64,000 nt of DNA from Cercospora beticola. Its lineage: Eukaryota; Ascomycota; Dothideomycetes; Mycosphaerellales; Mycosphaerellaceae. Position 1 is the first letter of the stretch, and each line of letters starts with the position of its first letter. A program made the position numbers and the translations under genes. The DNA is taken from NCBI RefSeq assembly GCF_033473495.1, contig NC_088940.1:1426001-1490000 (forward strand), given 5' to 3'. This document shows positions 43,039 to 54,002 of the stretch, one piece after another. The notes under the pieces were generated by a model. The model was given only the letters and a program-made list of their open reading frames with translations. It was not told the origin of the DNA and did not search any database.

Positions 43039-45554
43039 CTAACTCGCTTTGGCTCTCCTGCTGTTGCTATCGCTCCTCACAGGCGTAGGCTCCTGAAGCC
43101 TGCTAGTGATACGGAATTGCCGACTGCGAGTGATCTTGACGTTCTCAGGCGATTCGCTTTCTTCGCTGCCCCGGCTCTCGCTGAGCTGCTTATCTCGCAG
43201 GAGCTCTGCCAGAGTCTTTCGTCCTTTGCGTTCCTGGCGCTCCTCTTCAGGATCAATATACCGGTGAATCGTACGATGATCGAGGACTCGTTCTTCTGTG
43301 TCATGCTTGCCTTCTTTCTCTGTCTTAGGCCAATAGTACCCATACAGTTTACTGTGGCGCTCACAGCGCGGGCACGCAATTCGTGTCAAGAAGGCTTCTT
43401 CTTGCACAAAGAATTCGTCGCAATTCCGGCATTCGACCCAGCGGTGGTACGTCGTAGCGAGGAGAGTCCGACAGAGATGGTAATCACCAGGGGTGCGAGG
43501 CGTGCCGCGGCGGATACCCTCTTCGTCCTCTTCTTCATTCTCGATACTGGTCACCGGTGGGGTCGCCCCGTCCACCGCACCTCGCACACTCCTGCGAAGC
43601 GCTGTGCGACTTTGTTCTGCCTTGTCTGTCGACTCAGATCGCTCGTCGTCGTCGAGGCAGGCCGTGGACACGCCTTTGACTCTTGTCTTGGTTTCTGAAA
43701 CCGAGACCTTTGTGATTCGTTCCTGAGGCTGAATATCAGTGGTCAACATATCGCAGATGCCTTGCGCGATATTGCCGTTCGCAAAAGTCTCCAGAGAAGT
43801 GGCGCTCGAAGCACCAGAGGAAGCAGATGATGAATTGTCATTTCCCGTCGAAGACGGCGAACTCGCGTCAGCGCCATACTTCCGCGTCCTGCCACGGATT
43901 CGCTTCTGTGCTGCTTCTTCGTTCGATGCTGGTGACTGCGGCACGCTGTACAGGTCGGTGGTGGAGTCGTCCACGCTGACAACGTTCCGCAGGTTGGAAA
44001 GACTGCGCGACTTTCCAATCGCGGGCAACTTCGACTTCGATGGCGCCGGTGAAGTTTTCACTGCAGTGTCGACTTCAACCTTTTGGAGTGCAGACTTCTT
44101 CACAAACATGCCTCCCTTGCCGCGAATAACGGTTCGATTGTTCGATGTGATCTCTGCCTTGACCTCCACGACGTGCTTTGTTTCCTCATCTCCACTTTTC
44201 TCATCTTGCTCCTTATCAGCGCCTTCTTCTTTTTCCTCGTCCGAGCTTTCTGGTGGCGTGATGACAATCGGATCAGTCGCAGAAAGCCCACGCTGCTTGC
44301 GATCTGAGCGATCCGCTACGCCTCCAAGAAGCCGGTATATCTTTTCGAGCAATGGTTCGTCGGGATCACTCTTCCTGTTCTTTGTGACTTTGCCAAGTTT
44401 TGTTGGTGCGGAGCGAGGCGCACCCTTCTTCCCTCGCGAAGGAGGTGTGTCTTTCGTTTTAAATCGACCCCTGCCATCGCGTTCATTGCGGTCCTCGTCG
44501 AGGCTTTCTTTCCTGCCGGTGAGCTGATCATCCGGCCGTGCAAGCTTCCGCGGTCTTCCGCGACTCATCAAGCTAGAATCAAGGTCCTCAGCCTCATCCT
44601 GGCGCTTTCTCTTCCTCGACGCACTGTTGTCCGTATGGCGCCTCTTTGGTGTCGATGGCCGAGATTCTTCTTCATCGTCGGATTCCTCACTAGAGCTGTC
44701 GTCATGGATAATGGGACCACGCGGATCCCAGCCATTGCGCTGGAGCTTCTCACACGTGTGGCACAGACATTCGCAATTATCCTCACCGAAGTAGTCCTTG
44801 CCGTATGTGACCGTGATCTCTTCGCCAACGACGATATTTCTGCGTGCCACAATATGTATACCGTGCATTCCCTTAGTCTGCAACCGAGCATTTGAGTTGC
44901 AGTCGTGGTTGGCGAATCGCGCGGGGCCAAGAAATAGTGAAGGGCGTTTACGGCGGCTCGTGATGACAATGCTGAAGTCGGTGTTGCTGGATAGCTCGCG
45001 TTCCTCCTGCTCCGTCATCTCCACCTGGATGCCTCGCAGGAATTCGATCTCGGTATCCTTGCGAATATTCTTCCGCGCCACAATGCTTGCTTCGGCAGTC
45101 GTGATGGTATAACGATTGGTCGTGCATACTTCGAATGGGCAGCTCGGTAGCCACATATCAATATACTGCCGCAGGTGCCGCACGAAGTGCTCCCGTTCAT
45201 CCTCGGTGCGCAGAGCCTTGTGGAAGGCTGCAATGCCCTTGGTCTTCAATAACAGCTCTTGCGCCTTGCCAGCATTCTGATTAATGACAACTTCCTGCTG
45301 TAATATCTTGCACATCTCCTCTTGAGTGATATGTCGACTGCCATGATAGGTGGCCTTGAGTTTGCGGATGTGAGACCAGAAGTAAATCTATTGCACTCAG
45401 TCAATATTGCGCATACCATGGCCCTTGCTACGCGTACACCCACCTTGTCAACAAGCGCATCGGTGGCCCAGTCGTCGTAGTTGGCGAGTTGGGACAGTGT
45501 CAGACCACCCTTCTTGTTCAGCGCATCTTCGAGATTCGCGGCTTGACGAGCCAT
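43039..45554 (-). CDS. SET9: Histone H4-K20 methyltransferase SET9 (KMT5 family)
   Basis: Exon 1, 45554-45444 (37 codons), and exon 2, 45387-43039, join in phase 0 across a 56-nt intron (GTGGGT ... CAATAG), for 819 residues. The N-terminus MARQAANLEDALNKKGGLTLSQLANYDDWATDALVDK and then YFWSHIRKLK with HITQEEMC is specific to SET9/SUV4-20. The SET domain covers about residues 115-240, with FLRGIQVEMT, FANHDCNSNARL (near 194) and EEITVTYGKDYFG (near 233). A post-SET-like cysteine group follows (CECLCHTC). The remaining 550 residues are charged, Ser-rich and probably disordered, with a CRTLLATTYHRWVECRNCDEFF segment that could bind zinc. The enzyme methylates H4K20 and supports DNA-damage checkpoint signalling in yeasts and filamentous fungi. 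It is head to head with uL14m. Confidence 0.93.
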
Positions 45555-46141
45555 GGCTGCAATGGCACTGCGTGACCGTCACACAGCAAGTCACCGGAGT
45601 GAGAGGAAGAAGATGCGACGAGCGTCCGACAAAGGGCGACGCTCCGCGCATTCATTCCAGTTCCAGCGCAACGCCGCTCCTCCTAGGCCTTTCCACGCGA
45701 ACCACTTTACGAGACGTGTTTGGCGCGAAATCGCATTCTCGATGGTTCCTGATCGATCGGCTGAGACACGCACAGAAATGCACGACAAGCAAACGGACAA
45801 GCGAGGTAGAGTTGGCGCGTGGTGAGTCGTTGTTGGCGCAAACGTGCGGTGGTGTCGATGGGGAAGGCTGAGGCTCACGGACTCGAGAAGACAGCCAGGC
45901 GGACTTGGAGAGATGGCTGGCGACTGCTCGACATCCCTTGCCGGCGTCCAATCACGACTTCGGCAAATCCTGGCACGCGCATGCAGAGCCGCATGAACCA
46001 TGCATCACCGACGGGGCATTGCCGAAGCACGCCGCACCTATACCATCCATCATCACGGTGCACCATTGTATACTCGTACACACATCTCCTTCTGCTGCTG
46101 AACAAGGCTCCAGGCCTTTTCAGGCCCCCAAAACCGACAAC
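45555..46141. promoter_or_regulatory. Divergent promoter region SET9/uL14m
   Basis: These 587 nt lie between two head-to-head start codons. No gene was seen and no specific sites are claimed. Confidence 0.5.
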
Positions 46142-46617
46142 ATGATCCAACTAAAGGTAATCCACTCTCCATATCCTCATCCATCATCCACCAAAAATAT
46201 CATCTCATCTAATCCCACCTGCAGACCATGGTCAACGTGATCGACAACTCCGGAGCCGCCGTCGCCGAATGCATCAAAGTCCTCAAACGCAAAACCCCGG
46301 CCCGAGTCGGCGACCGCATAATCGTCGTAGTACAAAAACAACGCAACTTTGGTCCAGAATCCGCTGGAGGAGGCAGCGTCACCGTTTCCGCAGCCAACAA
46401 AGTCCGAAGAGGAGACATTCGACACGCAGTCGTCGTGCGGACGAAGAAAGAATTCGCGCGAAAAGACGGGAGCGTGGTGCGATTTGATGATAATGCTTGC
46501 GTGTTAATCAATAAGGGTGGGGATCCGATTGGAACGAGATTGAACGGGATTGTGGCGAGAGAGGTGAGGGAGAAGGGCTGGAGTAAGATTTTGAGTTTGG
46601 CGCCGATGCATTTGTAG
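46142..46617 (+). CDS. MRPL38: Mitochondrial large-subunit ribosomal protein uL14m
   Basis: Exon 1 is only 15 nt (46142-46156, MIQLK). A 68-nt intron (GTAATC ... CTGCAG) precedes exon 2, 46225-46617, giving 135 residues. The protein is a short bacterial-type L14: TMVNVIDNSGAAVAECIKVL, VGDRIIVVVQ, KVRRGDIRHAVVVRTKKE, RFDDNACVLIN, DPIGTRLNGIVAREVREKGW and the typical end KILSLAPMHL. Cytosolic uL14 is about the same length but lacks the bacterial-like VVVRTKKE and LAP blocks, so the mitochondrial copy is indicated. Starting at the downstream ATG (46228) would drop the conserved first strand, so the tiny exon is needed. It builds the large mitoribosomal subunit. Confidence 0.9.
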
Positions 46618-47619
46618 AGGGAGAATGAGAAGAGAAGGATATGGGATTGAGATACTGGATGGGACGAAGGGAGTGGACACGCGGTGGTATTGAGGCCACC
46701 AGAGAAAAAAAAACTCTGCTCGAAAAACCTGCCAGCAGTCGATGCTCGATGATGGCTCGAAAGAGTTGCGATCGTGGCAGGTACCCGCGCAAACGCGTCG
46801 AGGATTGAGGCAAGGCCGAAACCACAAAGGGCGATATGCTACTGTGTATCTCAGCTGGTACACGAGACTCGCGCAGGGGACTCTAGGTGGAGGTCAAGTG
46901 TGTACGATGATCGGACATGATGAAGAATTGTCTTGGGGACAATAAGAGCTCACCACTCACAGCTGGTGGGAGCGAAAGTTCAATGCAGAGGAATTCACAG
47001 ACAAAACGAATTTACCACAACAGGACGCAAATGAGCGATCACGTCGAGTCGAACGGCATGGATGGACAGGATGAACAAATTTTCAGTTTCATCAATTGAC
47101 GAAGTTCTGATTTCGTGTCTGTGCTGCACCCTGTCTCTCACTATTCTGAAGCATTCATGGCTAGCTGATGCGAAGCCAATTTGTGCGGCCCAAGTAGCAC
47201 CGGTCAGAAAATACCGAGACCGTACTGTTCATCGTTGTCTCTCTGCTCTGGAACGACAGAGTCCTCCTTCTCCTGCTGATGCTGCTGCTGCTGCTGCTGC
47301 TTGCGACGCTTCTGTGGTGGGGGGCGCAAAAGGACACTCGAGACATACGCGCTCTGTCGGGGAAATCTGGATGTCTTCGCGACACTCGGGGGCGATGAGA
47401 ATCCTTCTCTGCCAATGTGCAAGGTTGGGGTTCTTGCTGGTGCGTCGTTCAAGATATTCTCCTGAAAAACAGGACGAGATTGTACTGTCGTTGATATGGA
47501 TGTGGATGGCGTCATGTCTCTCATCATCCAAGCCTTCATTTGTTCCGATCCTGATACTAAGCCTAGAAGAAGTCAGAAAGTTGGGTGCGGTGGTAAGAGG
47601 AAGCTGAATTCGTACCACT
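46618..47619. other. Intergenic between convergent genes
   Basis: The 3' flanks of uL14m and RPB9 lie here. A minus-strand frame (47744-47229) continues past the RPB9 stop region, but it lacks a start and has low-complexity Ala/Gln runs from a CTG tract near 47280. It is not called as a gene. Confidence 0.5.
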
Positions 47620-48570
47620 CTACTTCCTGGTTGCGGTCGAAAGGTTAGCAAAGGTACGTAGATCGGTCGGCTGGCATGCTGCCACAGGTTGTACATACTT
47701 AGCGTCAAGAGTCGACCAGACGTTTTGGCATTCGCAGCAGACATAGAAGAGGGCCTATCATGGTCAGTAGGTATTTGTCGAGGAAAGTAGCGCGAAGACC
47801 CACCATTCCAGTTTCAGCGGTTCGCTGTTGCGACTGAAAGTAGACGGCGTCTCGTGCACCACACTTCTTGCATTCTTCCTCGGCATGCGGGAGCTGGAAA
47901 CACCAATTCGTCAGCACATGTCGCCGACCAGATATGACGAAAAACCATATGCAGTGTTGGTAAATGTGAAGACGTCCTCCTCTTGCCTCCCCCCTCAAGC
48001 AGAGCTCTGCTGTCTCTCTCGTTTCTCCGCTTCAACCGCATCGCTGGCCTCCTCTTCCGGGAGCTCTGCTTCATCGGGCACTTCGAGGGACAGGTGCGCA
48101 TCGGTCGGTCGCTCGCAGATGGGACACAGGATTTCTTGTCCGCACATGGTGCACATCTCGGGCTCGAAGTCCTGCGCCTCAATGTCCAGGTCGTCGTCGT
48201 CGCCTTCGTCCTCTGTCATGTATGTATCGGATGGAGAATCGCTACCCACCGTTGGATCCTGTGCAACGTCGTCGACGTTACCAGCCGTCTCCTGGACGTC
48301 CTCCTTGAGGGAGTTACGCCAGATGCAGGAAGCGGTCGCCTGCTCGCTGAACTGACAGGTGCGGCAGGCGAACATGAGCGTATTGCTCATGCGATCCTCC
48401 TTCGGGTAGAGCATGTTAGAGCTGCGCGTCACATTAGTTTCCGCCGCGTGGTGGATTCATTATTCGCGCGACAATACGTACCACTCGCGGCAAAAGCGAA
48501 AGCTGATCTTCTTCGAGTCGTCGCCCTTGCCCTCGGGCGCGGGTGAGCCGTTCATGTCGTAGGCGGACAT
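47620..48570 (-). CDS. RPB9: RNA polymerase II subunit RPB9
   Basis: Five exons, 48570-48482, 48421-48250, 47893-47804, 47754-47699 and 47626-47620, give 137 residues. The introns (60, 356, 49 and 72 nt) have good donors and branch sites. The first zinc ribbon is FRFCRECSNMLYPKEDR ... CRTC. Splicing intron 2 gives QDPTLPHAEEECKKCGARDA, the family-typical junction. The second ribbon is FFQSQQR-like YFQSQQRTAETGM with YVCCECQNVW. The last intron (GTATGT, branch GCTAAC, acceptor ACCAG) leaves a 7-nt final exon ending KK-stop. If it is retained, 26 extra residues are added. RPB9 sits at the jaw of Pol II and affects fidelity, TFIIS action and repair. Intron 2 is unusually long and open in frame (see separate entry). 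Confidence 0.9.
47995..48249 (-). other. In-frame coding extension inside RPB9 intron 2
   Basis: If intron 2 is not removed, the RPB9 frame continues for 84 codons to the TGA at 47997-47995 with coding-like composition. It gives an acidic run (EDEGDDDDLDIEAQDFEPE), then CTMCGQEILCPIC (CxxC-x5-CxxC, a possible zinc site), then EVPDEAELPEEEAS. The retained form would be 171 residues, keep the N-terminal ribbon and lose the C-terminal one. Known: the spliced form matches the family. Inferred: retention or an alternative exon may be used. Confidence 0.6.
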
Positions 48571-49001
48571 GGTCGTGGGTGGTCTGCGTGGACCGATGTT
48601 GTGACGATGGTGGAGGTGAGTGGTGTGGATGAACTTGTAGTTAATAAGTAGAACTAGCGGCGCGTGCCGGGCTTGCCGGGTTCCAAAAAAGACAAAGTGC
48701 GAAAATCTAGAAGCCCTCCCGCGAGCCGCTGCGGGGCAATCGCGTTGCCAGGCACGCACGCACGAGCGATCCTCACTCACCAACTTTCTGGCCGCAGGTC
48801 GTTCACCAGACTGTACTGTTTACTTCCGCGTACACTACTGCCCTCTCGTCCACACCGGAACCAGCGCGCTGTTGCATGTGACAGCCGAGATAGCCTGATC
48901 GACCAGGGACTTGTTATCAAGCTCGAGATCTGGCCTGCCCGCGCGATCCTGACAAACCGCTTTCAGCGATCACGTTTTGCTTCCCCACATTCATCGCAAT
49001 C
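48571..49001. promoter_or_regulatory. Divergent promoter region RPB9/ESS1
   Basis: These 431 nt separate the start codons of two head-to-head genes that both serve RNA polymerase II. No gene lies between them. Confidence 0.6.
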
Positions 49002-49854
49002 ATGGTATGGAAGAGCATCTCTGACACCGCCCTCGCCGCGCTGCTCCATCGTCCGCGCCCGCTGACGGTGACGCGTACAGGCTACCGGACTTCCAGCAGG
49101 CTGGGAAGTGCGCCATAGCAACAGCAAGAATTTGCCGTACTACTTCAATGCGGCCACCAAGGAGTCGCGCTGGGAGCCTCCGGCCGAGACTGACAGCGAG
49201 ACTCTCAAGCACTACATGGGTCAATACCACACTGCCAACCTGCGCGCTGATGGTGCCCAGCAGCAAAACCTGGACGGCAAGATCCGCGCTGCGCATCTGC
49301 TCGTGAAGCACAAGGACTCACGCCGACCATCATCATGGCGTGAGTCTGAGATCACTCGCTCCAAGGAAGACGCCAGGGAAATCATCCGCGGCTACGAGAG
49401 CAAGATCCGGAATGGTGAGACGAGTCTGGGCGATCTTGCCGTCACTGAAAGCGACTGCTCCTCGGCTAGAAAGCGTGGTGATCTGTGAGTTCCTCTCATC
49501 TCCATGGTTCGAAGCTGTATTCGTGCTATGATGCACCACGGCCTCGAGACATCCACTAGTCACACGTGTCAGACATGCTGACAATATCACAGCGGCTTCT
49601 TCGGCAAGGGTGATATGCAGGCAGAATTTGAGCAGGCTTCCTTTGCCCTCAAGCCCGGGGAGATTTCGCAAATCATCGAAACACAGTCTGGTTTGCATCT
49701 TATCGAAAGGTAAGCCGTAATCACGACACTCTGTTACACGTGTGGCCCACGCGTACGACATGTTCGCGGAAACGAATCGTTGTGCGCCGCGTGGGGTTGC
49801 CACATTCCAGCTTCGGGTTGCACTTACTGACCTTCCTTGTTCAGACTGGAGTAG
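49002..49854 (+). CDS. ESS1: Parvulin-type peptidyl-prolyl isomerase ESS1/PIN1
   Basis: Four exons, 49002-49004, 49081-49484, 49593-49709 and 49845-49854, encode 177 residues, the usual ESS1 length. The first coding exon is just the ATG, followed at once by GTATGG. The 76-nt intron has a GCTGAC branch and ends in GTACAG. Joining gives MATGLPAGWEVRHSNSKNLP. The WW domain (residues 5-37) has GWEVRHS, YYFNAATKESRWEPP. The PPIase domain has IRAAHLLVKHKDSRRPSSWRE (basic phosphate-binding loop), SDCSSARKRGDLGFFGKGDMQ and SGLHLIERLE. The last 10-nt exon supplies LE-stop; without it the protein would end early at the intron's TAA. ESS1 isomerises phospho-Ser-Pro in the Pol II CTD. Confidence 0.93.
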
Positions 49855-50886
49855 CTTCCGAGCGCACAAAGCACAGAGATACAGTATCAGAGACATGTTC
49901 TCGAGCCCATGGCGATCTGAGCAACAGACCTGTGTTAGTGTCACGATCCCTGAGCCGAGTGACTTTTTGGACAGCAAGAAGCAAGCAAGTCATCAATAGG
50001 CGATGTGCATGCAGTCACGTAATTTCCTGAATGCGGACTATTGCAAAGTTCTGAACGCGTGCAAGTGGTGCCCCTTTGTCTCGAGTCGAAACTTCGATCT
50101 GTCCCGACGTCTTCCGTAGGGTCCACCTTGTCGCATTACTCCAGGTTGAGTCACGCATCGATCAAAACTCCTACGAACCTCTGGAGATCGTTCCAGCACT
50201 GCCCATGTTCACGTTACGAGGCGTCTGGAGAAGCCTCGATTTGCGCGTCCTTCCCCGGGCAATCACTGAACGAGCGGACGCAGCGCTCCACATTGCCGCA
50301 ACATAATATCGCTATTGTGGCGCACAGATAGAAGCGTCGCTGTACTCCATAGCTTTCGATGCTCTAATCCTCCCGTCAGCATTCACTCGAAATAGGAAGA
50401 AAGATCGGCAGACTAGCGTGCAGGTCTGCGCCCAGCCGCGACTTGCGGGAAACGGCACCACAATCACCTGAGGCCCACCTTCCACAACAACTTCGAGCTC
50501 GACCACAAACAACGCATCGAAACTCCCGACGCTCCTTGACGGATAAAAAGCGCGCCCACTCACTCTTTCACCACCGCTCGCTTTCCTTGACAAACAGCAG
50601 CGCCATTCAACCAAGGTACACAACCGCCCTCGAAACGATTTAAGTCGGCCTTCGCTTACCGCAGCTCTTGTCCCAGCACCTAATATTCAGCATCAAACCT
50701 CTGACGTACTTTTTACTCATCGGCTTCACTTGCGGCCCTCGACTCGTTCACTCGACTAGTGGATGACCTTGATCAGCGACAGACTTTCCGTTCTTCCCTA
50801 GTGCACTACCTTCCACAACCGAGTCGAAAGCAACTCCCCTTTTCAGCCGACCCAAGTCGATCCATCCAAACAACATCAACATCAAC
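49855..50886. other. Intergenic, promoter of the following unknown gene
   Basis: The ESS1 3' flank is followed by a C/T- and CAACA-rich leader (about 50560-50886) typical of a long fungal 5' UTR. No gene was seen. Confidence 0.55.
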
Positions 50887-51985
50887 ATGGACTTCCTTCA
50901 ACAACGTCCCCGCACCGGCTCCTCCGCCCAGTCCCAGCCCGTCCACCGTCGCCCTTCTTGGGCACAGTCGCCGAAATCATACGTAAGTACATATGTCGAA
51001 TGGAGAGCACCGCAAACTGCGAGGCGCGTCGAGTCTAGTTTCTGACTTGCACATTCAGGAGATCTACATGCGCAAAAACCTTGCTGCCGACCGTGTTTCG
51101 CAGGCAGACGATGGCGCCGAGAATTATAGCTACGACGACACCCATTTGGCTGAGTGGGCAGTTCCGAATGAGCTCGAGGACCGCTTGCCCTCGGAACTCA
51201 AGGCCGCGGTCAAGGAGTGGAGATATGCTGGCGCTGCTGTCTGCACTGCCTTGGTCCGTATTGAGAAACTCGATGACGAGAGCTTGTACCGCGGCTATCC
51301 TGAGAATACGCTGGCACATCTCTCGCGTCGCCAGTCGATCCAGTCGTCAGCAGCCGTCGGCGCTGAGACCTCACCGATGAGCTCTCCAACGTCTCCTACG
51401 CCAATCGCGCTGCCAGCCAGCTTGCTCCGGCTCGAGAAGCTGGAGCAGCTGCCATTGCGCCGAGTGGTGGGTATGGAGTCCCCGCCTTTCACCCCAGCAG
51501 ACACTCCTGCTTGTCCTACACCAGATGTGCACGCCGACCACACTCCTGCTACCATCTCGGACGCACGCGCCATCCCTCACAGATTCCCCACATATACCGA
51601 GTCTGTTACCAGCGCCGGCGCCTCCAATTCCGACGGCTTCAGTAGCTCCTTTGGCTCTTATGTCTCCACCGCTCCTTCCACTCCAGGATTGGTTTCATTC
51701 GACGAAGCGGCTTGGGAGACTTTCCTGAAGACTTATAGCGCCGAGCTCTACGACATCAACACCAACTCAGGCCCACGCCTGAAGGGAGCGGGCTACACTG
51801 TCGACAGACTTCGTGTCGAGCTAGGCATGGAGAATGGCAACGAGGAGGTCTTGACTGAGTTCAATGAGTGGTGGAGTGGCATGAGAGCCAAAGTCGCGCA
51901 GTTCGATGAGAAGATCCGCGAGCTCGAGATGCCAAATCTCGATACAGTCCGCGCCGAGAGGCTGGCTAGTGGCTTGCCAGTCTAG
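50887..51985 (+). CDS. Unknown conserved-looking fungal protein
   Basis: I do not recognise a family. Exon 1, 50887-50982, and exon 2, 51059-51985, join in phase 0 over a 76-nt intron (GTAAGT ... ATTCAG), giving 340 residues. The start MDFLQQRPRTGSSAQSQPVH leads to a folded-looking helical segment (LAEWAVPNELEDRLPSELKA, VKEWRYAGAAVCTALVRIEK). A Ser/Thr/Pro-rich middle (about 110-230) with many SP/TP sites follows. A second helical region begins at WETFLKTYSAELYDI and ends EFNEWWSGMRAKVAQFDEKI. No signal peptide, membrane segment or catalytic motif is visible. A cytosolic or nuclear regulatory role is possible but not shown. Confidence 0.75.
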
Positions 51986-52587
51986 ACCATGCTTGCACTC
52001 CGGTCCAAGTCAAAAAACACTCGTCAAGCAGGCTTTGGAATCATGGTCACGGACTGGAACGACTTCACGGATGATGACGACCGCTGCTGTGCATCAGGGA
52101 ATCTTCGATGCGTTCTGAGCGTTCTGGGAAATGGTTTAGCGAAGGTGCTTGGGCGTTTGTGCTTTCCTTTGCTTTATGTGTTTTTCTTTTGACACCGATG
52201 ATCAACAATGGATGCATCGACTATGTGTTTTATGGTCAGAGGCGAATACCCAGCGAGATAGATACCCCGGCAGCATGAATACGAGGCAAGGCAGCAGGCG
52301 GGAAAGCAAGAGGAAAAGGGCGTGCGGCGCTGGTTCGTCGGCGTCATCCTCTTCTACCCCATCCGCTGGCCTTTGAGATGTATAATGAGCTTAACGATCA
52401 ATGGCAAAGTGCAGGTTCCCGACCAAGTGGTCTTCAATTTCATCTCTTTCTATCATTCGTGCTGTCGTTCTGATTCTGTTTCCGTCCCTTAAGTACCCTC
52501 TGCCAACGTCTTTCCCAATCTCGTGCTCTGAGGTGATGCTACTCTATCGAGCTGATCCACAGTCTGTACTTATGTGCTGCCAGTCTT
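51986..52587. other. Intergenic between convergent genes
   Basis: These are the 3' flanks of two convergent genes. T-rich tracts occur near 52140-52195. Nothing else was recognised. Confidence 0.55.
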
Positions 52588-54002
52588 TCACATAACAACC
52601 CACATGAAACCCGCCAACCCCGCAAGCCCGTATGCGAACCACCAGACTTTGAGATGTTCCCCTGCTGTCGAGACCGCATCTGAAGACTGTGGCTTGCTTC
52701 CTGGTCGAACCTTTGGCACTACTCGAGGAGGAATCCTAAACACGATCCCTGCCATGGCCGCCGCTGTCGTTTCTGAAGTCGTCAACATCGCAGCTGTAGG
52801 CTGTTCGGTTGCTGTTGGCGTTGGTGTCGGTGCGCCGAGTGCGACTGTGGAAGTTCTGTAACCATAATGTGTTAATTTTGTCCTACTCTTCAGAGGAACT
52901 GAAGCGTTAGATCCACAGACTTACCTCATATGTCCCTTCCAAATCGTCGTCCAAGCCGGAGGCTCGCCGTAGTGAACTTTCCCGTCGGCTTCTTGCACTT
53001 TTCCAGTAGTATCCGCCTCATAGAGAAATTCTACGTATTGTCTGTAGTTCTCGGCGTTGAACATGGCAGCTTCGGAAGAATACGCGGCGAGCTGCTCTGT
53101 GAGAATGTGGCCGTAGGCGACAATCGCTGGGCCGGTTGGTTGAGCGCCTGTTTCGGACCAGTAGCCTGGAGTATCGCCGACTGTTGAGCAAAGAAGAAAA
53201 AGGGGGTCAGTACAGTTGTTTTTCTGATAGGTTGTTGAAGGGGGGAAATGAGACTTACTATCATTCGGCGACTCGGGAATGACGATTGAGTGTATACCCT
53301 CGTGAATGGCGTACAGTGCTTGAAGCCAGCTTCCCTTTTCGAGGCCAAAATCCTTGCGTGAGGAGAAGAATGATGGGCAGAAATGGATGTTCTTGTCTCT
53401 CGTGTCGTTGAATCGGTTGCCGTTCCAGGTGTATTGCGCTACTACATTTGGTGGGCAGCTGTTTTTGCAGTGGTAAGTTGGCTGCCCGGCTTCTGTGATG
53501 ACACGGTGGAGTTTATCTGTAAGATGGAGTCAGTGTCAAGTGTACAGGGTCACAAGAGGGAGGTATTTCTGGTGAGTCTCTGCGGCAAAAATTTGCTTGA
53601 GGGAAGGCTGACGAGCAGAGACCTTCTCCTCTTACGGGAGAAAGCGACACCACTTGAGAGAGAAAAATCCATACCTGTGATAAACCCAAGTTGTTCCTCA
53701 GTAAGGCCCTTCCCAAAGAAGAGCTCCAGGAGGCGACGAGTATGGGAAGCAGGATCAGAGAGCTCCCTATCGTGCTTCGCCATAAGGTGGTGCATCCTCT
53801 CCTGAACCAGACTCAACGTCTCGGTCACGACTTGGGTTTGAACGGCATCGCATTCAACGATGCGTCGTACGTCTGAGTTAGCGGGTCCAGCGACAGAGAT
53901 TTTCGAGACTGGTGGACTGATTCCAGTCACGCTGAGGGAGGGAAGAGGAGTTGGCAACGATGAGCCGAGGATGCTGGTTGCAGAAGTTACGAGAGCCGCC
54001 AT
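52588..54002 (-). CDS. Membrane-anchored M35-like (Asp-zincin) metallopeptidase
   Basis: Four exons, 54002-53675, 53516-53259, 53180-52925 and 52855-52588, encode 369 residues. Introns are 158, 78 and 69 nt. A signal-like N-terminus is followed by a helical segment with VECDAVQTQVVTETLSLVQE. The catalytic region resembles lysine-specific/deuterolysin metallopeptidases: C-x3-C, VVAQYTWNGN, KNIHFCPSFFSS, then HEGIH (HExxH, near residue 181), GDTPGYW, and NAENYRQYVEFLYE, which matches the NADNYxxF block of M35. The C-terminus has a Thr/Pro-rich stalk (APTPTPTATEQPT) and one hydrophobic segment (VWWFAYGLAGLAGFMWVVM) at the very end. The third zinc ligand should be an Asp after HExxH, and GD is the candidate. 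Peptidase activity is inferred from motifs. Confidence 0.72.

Noticed and set aside
47229..47744. 171-codon minus-strand frame beyond RPB9
   Set aside because: It has no ATG start consistent with a gene, overlaps the last RPB9 exons, and includes Ala/Gln runs from a CTG tract. It is more likely 3' UTR.
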